Assembly (NCBI RefSeq): GCF_000344155.1
Contig: NZ_BAOQ01000034.1
Span: 1-64,000 of the forward strand
DNA length: 64,000 bases
From: Gordonia paraffinivorans NBRC 108238
GTDB taxonomy: Bacteria > Actinomycetota > Actinomycetes > Mycobacteriales > Mycobacteriaceae
Direction of reading: 5' to 3'
Within the stretch, counting starts at the first letter, position 1. The number at the start of each line of letters is the position of its first letter. The notes under the pieces are model-generated. The model saw nothing but the letters and a program-made list of their open reading frames with translations, was not told the DNA's origin and did not search any database. Of the stretch, positions 59,968 through 64,000 are shown in pieces. Both the position numbers and the translations under genes were made by a program.

Positions 59968-60849
59968 TCAGGAGTGCTCCGCTGCCGCCGCCGCGATCTG
60001 CTCGACGACCCGCTCGACCACGGTGCGCGACCTGGGCCTCGACAGCGCCTCGTAGACGCGGGCGGCCCGAACCCCTTTGAGTTCCAGGCGTTTCACCGCC
60101 GGGTGCCGCACCGCGAAGCGCGGCATCAGAGCGATACCGTGCCCGCCGGCGACGAGCGCCTCGATGGTGGTGAAGTCGAGCATCCGCTGCGTCACCCTCG
60201 GCGCGACCCCGGTCACCGCCGAGATCGACTGCAGCACATCGTCGACGGGGAATCCGCCCTCGACGCTGATCCAGTCGTGCTCGGCGAGTTCGGACACCGT
60301 GACCCGATCCGACGCGCCCAACGGGCTGTCGAGGGGCACGATGACGTCGACCGGTTCGCGCATCAGCTCGGTGACCCGCACCCGCGAGTGGTTGACCGCG
60401 GGAGTCCGCTCGTCGCGGTGGGTCACCACGATGTCGAAGTCCGCGAGCGCCGGCGCGGCGTCGGCATAACCGACGTCGAGGTGGAACGCGTCCACCTCGA
60501 TTCCCGCGAGTGCGGCCCGATCGAGGACGCTGGGCAGCAGCAGGGTCGACCCGGACGGGAACATCGCCAGCCGCACGCGGGCCTTGCCCGACCGGTACGA
60601 CGCCATCTCCTCCTGCGCACGTTCCACCGCTGCGATGACCTCGTCTGCCCGCAGCACCAGGGCATGCCCGGCCTCGGTGAGCCGCAGGCCACGGCCGTCG
60701 GGTTCGAACAGCGGCACTCCCGCCTCGTCGGCGAGCACCTTCATCTGCTGCGAGACCGCCGAGGGCGTCATGTGCAGCGCCTCGGCGACCGCGCCGATGG
60801 ACCCGCGGTCGGCGAACTCGCGCAGCAGACGCAGTCGGCGCACCTCCAT
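59968..60849 (-). CDS. LysR-family regulator
   Basis: 293 residues. N-terminal winged helix-turn-helix: RRLRLLREFADRGSIGAVAEALHMTPSAVSQQMKVLADEAGVPLFEPDGRGLRLTEAGHAL, followed by a periplasmic-binding-like effector domain from about 90. ATG at 60849 (MEVRRL); a TTG three codons earlier is possible. It is divergent from an MFS transporter gene (146-base gap), a typical LysR target. Confidence 0.92.
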   Translation of the reverse strand: MEVRRLRLLREFADRGSIGAVAEALHMTPSAVSQQMKVLADEAGVPLFEPDGRGLRLTEAGHALVLRADEVIAAVERAQEEMASYRSGKARVRLAMFPSGSTLLLPSVLDRAALAGIEVDAFHLDVGYADAAPALADFDIVVTHRDERTPAVNHSRVRVTELMREPVDVIVPLDSPLGASDRVTVSELAEHDWISVEGGFPVDDVLQSISAVTGVAPRVTQRMLDFTTIEALVAGGHGIALMPRFAVRHPAVKRLELKGVRAARVYEALSRPRSRTVVERVVEQIAAAAAEHS

Positions 60850-60995
60850 GGAGGTCAAGGTACCCGGCGAACCCGCCAGGGGCCCTTTGTGCCAGAACAG
60901 CGCTGCGATCGTGCCGCTCGCTCGTGGCGCTGCGATCAGGGGCCGCGCCCGGGCTACGGTGTCGCGCGTTGTCTCCCGAGAGAGTGAGGACCGTG

Positions 60996-62225
60996 ATGAC
61001 GAGCGAGGCGTCGACCACCCCGCAGACGGCCCGGGTGGGCATGCGGGGCAGTATCGAGCCCTGGTTCAGCGCCTATGCACTCGCCGGGTTGCTCGTGAAC
61101 GGCATTGTGCCGCTGCTCATCCCGCTGACCGTGACCTCACGGGGCACGGTGGCGGTCGCCGCCGCGCTCGCCGCGTTCTTCGGCGGCCAGCTCTTCGCGC
61201 CGGTGATCGGGAAGATCGCCGACCGCACCGGCAGACAGCGGACGATCTTTCTCGGGTCATTCCCCCTGATGGGTGTCGCGGCCATCGGGTTCGGCTTGTC
61301 CGACGGACTCCTCGGCTGGTGTGTCGCGGCCGTGGTCGCCGGTGCCACCGCGGGAGCCGTGCAGACCCTGGGCAGCGTGTTCATCACCGAGGGCCATCCG
61401 GAGGACGAGTGGGACGAGCGCATCGGATGGTTCCGCTTCGTGTTCGGCATGGGCCAGGTGTCGGGACTGGCGATCGGAGCGGTGTTCGCCGACGGCCATG
61501 TCCACACCGGCTGGTACGTCGCAGGTGTCGTGATCATCTTCGGCACCCTGCTGGGCCGGCTACGCCTCCCCCACCTGGCGTCCGCAGGCTCCGACCCCGC
61601 CCGCCCCGACTCCGCACTGCCGACGCCGGGCGGCCTGCGTCGCGAACTGCGGGGACCGTTCGGCCGGTTCCTCGCATCGTGGTTCCTGGCGATGACCGCC
61701 GTACAGACCTTCCTGAACGTGATGCCGCTGGTGATGAAGGACGCCTTCGCCGTGTCGTCGTCGCACACCGCGTCCTGGTACCTGCTGGCCTCGGTCGTCG
61801 GAGCCTGCCTGTATCCCGTGTGCGGGCGCCTCGCGGACCGGTACGGCTGCGGTTGGGTCCTGCGCACGGGTCTGCTGATCACGCTGACCGGCCTGGCGGT
61901 GATGACGGCCGCCTGGATCTGGCACCCGTCGGGAGACTCCTGGATCGGCATCGCCGGGCTCATACTGGTGGCGTTGGGCTACCCGTTCGACTACATCGGC
62001 GCGACCAAGATGGCCGCCGACCTCACCCTCGACGGCCAGGGGTCCGCGATGGGACTGTTCAACAGCGCGGTGGCCGCGGGCGCGATCGTCGGCGCGACGG
62101 TCCCGTCGTCCCTCGCCGCGAGGTTCGGCTACGGCTCGCTGCTGCCGCTGGCGGCCGGGCTGATCGTTGCCGCCCTGCTGGTCGGGTGGGGTGTTCTCGC
62201 GCGAGAGGCATACAAGCCGGCCTGA
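60996..62225 (+). CDS. MFS transporter
   Basis: 409 residues, about 12 helices. The loop 2-3 motif reads GKIADRTGRQRTIFL, and the equivalent in the second half is CGRLADRYGCGWVLRTGLL. No close subfamily can be named. A GAGG site precedes the ATG at 60996. Probably regulated by the divergent LysR protein. Confidence 0.87.
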   Translation: MTSEASTTPQTARVGMRGSIEPWFSAYALAGLLVNGIVPLLIPLTVTSRGTVAVAAALAAFFGGQLFAPVIGKIADRTGRQRTIFLGSFPLMGVAAIGFGLSDGLLGWCVAAVVAGATAGAVQTLGSVFITEGHPEDEWDERIGWFRFVFGMGQVSGLAIGAVFADGHVHTGWYVAGVVIIFGTLLGRLRLPHLASAGSDPARPDSALPTPGGLRRELRGPFGRFLASWFLAMTAVQTFLNVMPLVMKDAFAVSSSHTASWYLLASVVGACLYPVCGRLADRYGCGWVLRTGLLITLTGLAVMTAAWIWHPSGDSWIGIAGLILVALGYPFDYIGATKMAADLTLDGQGSAMGLFNSAVAAGAIVGATVPSSLAARFGYGSLLPLAAGLIVAALLVGWGVLAREAYKPA

Positions 62226-62321
62226 GTGCCCGGCCGGGCTGGACCCGCCGGACACCGCGCGGATTCGGAATCAACAGAACGGTCATGGAATGCCGGGGCG
62301 TCGGAAATGGTTGTGCCGACC

Positions 62322-62687
62322 ATGGCATCACATGACGTAACCCTGGAAACCTTCGAAGAGACCGTCACGAAGGACGGCATCGTGCTGCTCGACTTCTGGG
62401 CGAGCTGGTGCGGTCCGTGCCGCATGTTCGGCCCGGTCTTCGAGAAGGCTTCCGAGGAACATTCCGACATCTTCTTCGGCAAGGTGGACACCGAGGAGCA
62501 GCAACAGCTCGCCGGCAGCCTGGGCATCCAGTCGATCCCGACCCTGATGGCGTTCCGCGACGGGATCCTGGTGTTCAACCAGCCGGGCGCGCTGCCCCCG
62601 GCCCAGCTCGAGGAACTCATCAGTGCGGTCGAGGGCCTCGACATGGACGACGTGCGCGCCAAGGTCGCCGCCGCTCAGCAACAGTGA
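62322..62687 (+). CDS. thioredoxin
   Basis: 121 residues. Thioredoxin fold with the active site WASWCGPCRMFGP, the cis-Pro in SIPTLMAFRDG and VDTEEQQQLAGSLGIQ. The C-terminal tail is longer than in TrxA by about 10 residues. Cytoplasmic disulfide reductase role. I chose ATG at 62322 (MASHDVTLE); ATG at 62307 would add five residues. Confidence 0.9.
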   Translation: MASHDVTLETFEETVTKDGIVLLDFWASWCGPCRMFGPVFEKASEEHSDIFFGKVDTEEQQQLAGSLGIQSIPTLMAFRDGILVFNQPGALPPAQLEELISAVEGLDMDDVRAKVAAAQQQ

Positions 62688-62760
62688 TGCCGCCGGAGCC
62701 GTCGCTGTAGGGCACCCATCTCTGTAGGAGAACTTCAGCAAGGCTTCGATTAAATTCGAT

Positions 62761-62796
62761 TGTCCTTCATCGTCGTGACCTCGACGATGAAGGACA
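62761..62796. promoter_or_regulatory. 15-base inverted repeat over the eamA ribosome site
   Basis: 62761-62775 and 62782-62796 are perfect inverted copies (arm TGTCCTTCATCGTCG) with a 6-base loop. The right arm contains the GAAGGA ribosome site and its last base is the A of the ATG start. It could act as a DNA operator or as an RNA hairpin hiding the start. The direct repeat TTCGATT-AAA-TTCGATT lies just before it. Confidence 0.6.
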
Positions 62797-63809
62797 TGTC
62801 CTCTCGTGACCGGTTGCTCGCGCTCGGCGTGGTGTTCTTGTGGGGACTCAACTTCGTGGCGATCCACCTCGCCCTCGAACACTTCCCTCCCCTGTTCCTC
62901 GCCGCCCTGCGCTTCGCCGTCATGGCGCTCCCGGTCATCGCCTTCGTCCGATTCCCGAAGGTCCGCCTGAAGTGGTTCCTGCTGTACGTGGCCGGATTCG
63001 GCACCGTGCAGTTCATCTGCCTCTTCCTGGCGATGGACCTCGGGATGCCGGCAGGCCTGGCCTCGTTGGTCCTGCAGACCTCGGCCCCCTTCACCGTCGT
63101 CCTCGGCGTGCTGTTCCTCCGTGAGCGGATGACGCTGCTCCAGGTCCTGGGGCTCCTCGTCGCCGTGGCCGGGATGGGCGTCATCGCCTGGGATCGCGCC
63201 ACCGGCAGCGGCATCGGCGCGGCAGCGCTCATCCCGATCGGGCTGACCGTCCTCGGCGGATTGAGTTGGGCGATCGGCAACATCGGCGGCCGCCTCGCGC
63301 AGCCCGACGACTCGTTCCGCATGACCCTGTGGATGGCCGTCGTCGCGGGTCCGCCCCTCTATGTCGTGAGCCTCATCGTCGAGGGCCCGACCGCAGGCAT
63401 CGACGCCCTCATGACCATCGGCACCGAGACGGGCCTGCGCGCGCTCGGCGGACTGATCTATCTCGCCGTCCTCGGCACGCTGGTGGGCGCGGGCCTGTGG
63501 ACGCTCCTGCTCAGCCGCAACGACGCCAGCCGCGTCTCCCCGATGTCGCTGTTGGTGCCCGTCGTCGGCATCTCGGCGTCGTTCGTCTTCCTCGACGAGG
63601 TACCCACCGTCGGGGAGATCATCGGCGCGACCGTCGTCGTGGTCGGCTGCGCGGTCGGCGTGATGGCGCGCCCGCGCTCACGTCCGCGGGTGCGTCCGAC
63701 CCCGGTCCCACAGGCCACCGGGCCCGAACCCGTCACCGGACCAGACCGGGGAGGGCGGGCCGACGGGGAGACCGCGCCCCGGCCCGCGGCGCGCTCGGCG
63801 TGCCCCTGA
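62796..63809 (+). CDS. EamA-family (DMT superfamily) transporter
   Basis: 337 residues with 10 hydrophobic helices in two EamA repeats (about 1-135 and 150-285), e.g. LGVVFLWGLNFVAIHLALEHFPPLFLAALRF and GGLSWAIGNIGGRLAQ, followed by a Pro/Arg-rich cytoplasmic tail of about 45 residues. Such proteins export or import amino acids and related metabolites. ATG at 62796 (MSSRDRLLA) has the GAAGGA site inside an inverted repeat; ATG at 62787 is an alternative. Confidence 0.88.
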   Translation: MSSRDRLLALGVVFLWGLNFVAIHLALEHFPPLFLAALRFAVMALPVIAFVRFPKVRLKWFLLYVAGFGTVQFICLFLAMDLGMPAGLASLVLQTSAPFTVVLGVLFLRERMTLLQVLGLLVAVAGMGVIAWDRATGSGIGAAALIPIGLTVLGGLSWAIGNIGGRLAQPDDSFRMTLWMAVVAGPPLYVVSLIVEGPTAGIDALMTIGTETGLRALGGLIYLAVLGTLVGAGLWTLLLSRNDASRVSPMSLLVPVVGISASFVFLDEVPTVGEIIGATVVVVGCAVGVMARPRSRPRVRPTPVPQATGPEPVTGPDRGGRADGETAPRPAARSACP

Positions 63810-63872
63810 CCCCCGGTGCTCTCCGCTCCGTGTGTTCCGGTCCTACGTGCCCCGACTCGGCCGACTGTTCCC

Positions 63873-64000
63873 CTACTGCGCGGCGGTGACGGCGTCGCGC
63901 ACGGCCGCGCACATCCGGTCGACGGCCGCCCGCGCGTCGGGGCTGATGAGGGTCATGTTCGCGAAGCCGTGGATCAGCGAGCCCTCGCGCTGCACGGTGA
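63873..64000 (-). CDS. HSL-family alpha/beta hydrolase, C-terminal end (partial)
   Basis: 42 codons visible to the window edge: VQREGSLIHGFANMTLISPD, then RAAVDRMCAAVRDAVTAAQ. SLIHGF contains the catalytic His as in hormone-sensitive-lipase-type esterases (G-x-x-HGF). The gene continues beyond 64000. Confidence 0.7.
   Translation of the reverse strand, partial: TVQREGSLIHGFANMTLISPDARAAVDRMCAAVRDAVTAAQ

Overview
The window is a 64 kb piece of a high-GC actinobacterial chromosome. Gene content and order point to the order Mycobacteriales, most like Gordonia, with Rhodococcus or Williamsia as alternatives; this rests on protein families and synteny, not a database search. The clearest sign is 7-29 kb, which closely follows the Mycobacterium tuberculosis Rv3667-Rv3683 neighbourhood: acs, a holin-like membrane protein, an EphE-type hydrolase, marP, a NUDIX hydrolase, a membrane thioredoxin, nth, a small membrane protein, crp, a metallo-beta-lactamase-fold hydrolase, ridA, a DUF4177-like protein, two Get3/ArsA-type ATPases, whiB4, ponA2 and a metallophosphoesterase.

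Bases 1-6055 look accessory. They hold a TetR/YqeB-like pair, the decayed 3' end of an IS3-family element, and a divergent amidase and LuxR-type regulator, followed by about 1.2 kb without a convincing gene. A 25-base direct repeat (24 of 25 identical) lies at 1-25 and 5162-5186 and brackets this block, which suggests an inserted segment.

From 16.8 to 21.1 kb, extra genes (F420-type nitroreductase, SPFH/NfeD-like pair, MFS transporter, TauE/SafE permease) sit inside the conserved block. From 29 to 42 kb come tRNA-Pro(CGG), small membrane and secreted proteins (including a lipocalin), an AraC regulator, an acyl-CoA dehydrogenase-like protein, an M20 peptidase, a DUF2252 protein, Dps and Ohr stress proteins, a secreted lipase and a secreted propeller-like protein. 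From 42 to 45 kb is a gluconate module (gntP, gntK and a divergent GntR/FCD regulator). From 45 to 47.3 kb is the lysC-asd operon of the aspartate pathway. From 47.4 to 53.2 kb are a membrane glycosyltransferase, a TetR/LfrA-like drug-efflux pair, a nitroreductase and an MHS-family transporter. leuA follows at 53.6 kb, preceded by a leader peptide with three consecutive Leu codons and competing hairpins, the layout of a transcription attenuator. The last 9 kb carries a TetR/luciferase-like monooxygenase pair, an antibiotic-biosynthesis-monooxygenase-fold protein, a TetR/acyl-CoA dehydrogenase operon, a LysR regulator, an MFS transporter, a thioredoxin, an EamA transporter and the 3' end of an HSL-type esterase.

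Crp, encoded here, plausibly links parts of the window: Crp-type sites lie upstream of acs and of gntK. I found no CRISPR array, prophage, rRNA or secondary-metabolite cluster, and no clearly new multi-gene system. The best leads are the bracketing direct repeats, the leuA attenuator, three regulator-associated inverted repeats and a degenerate Fic-like protein.
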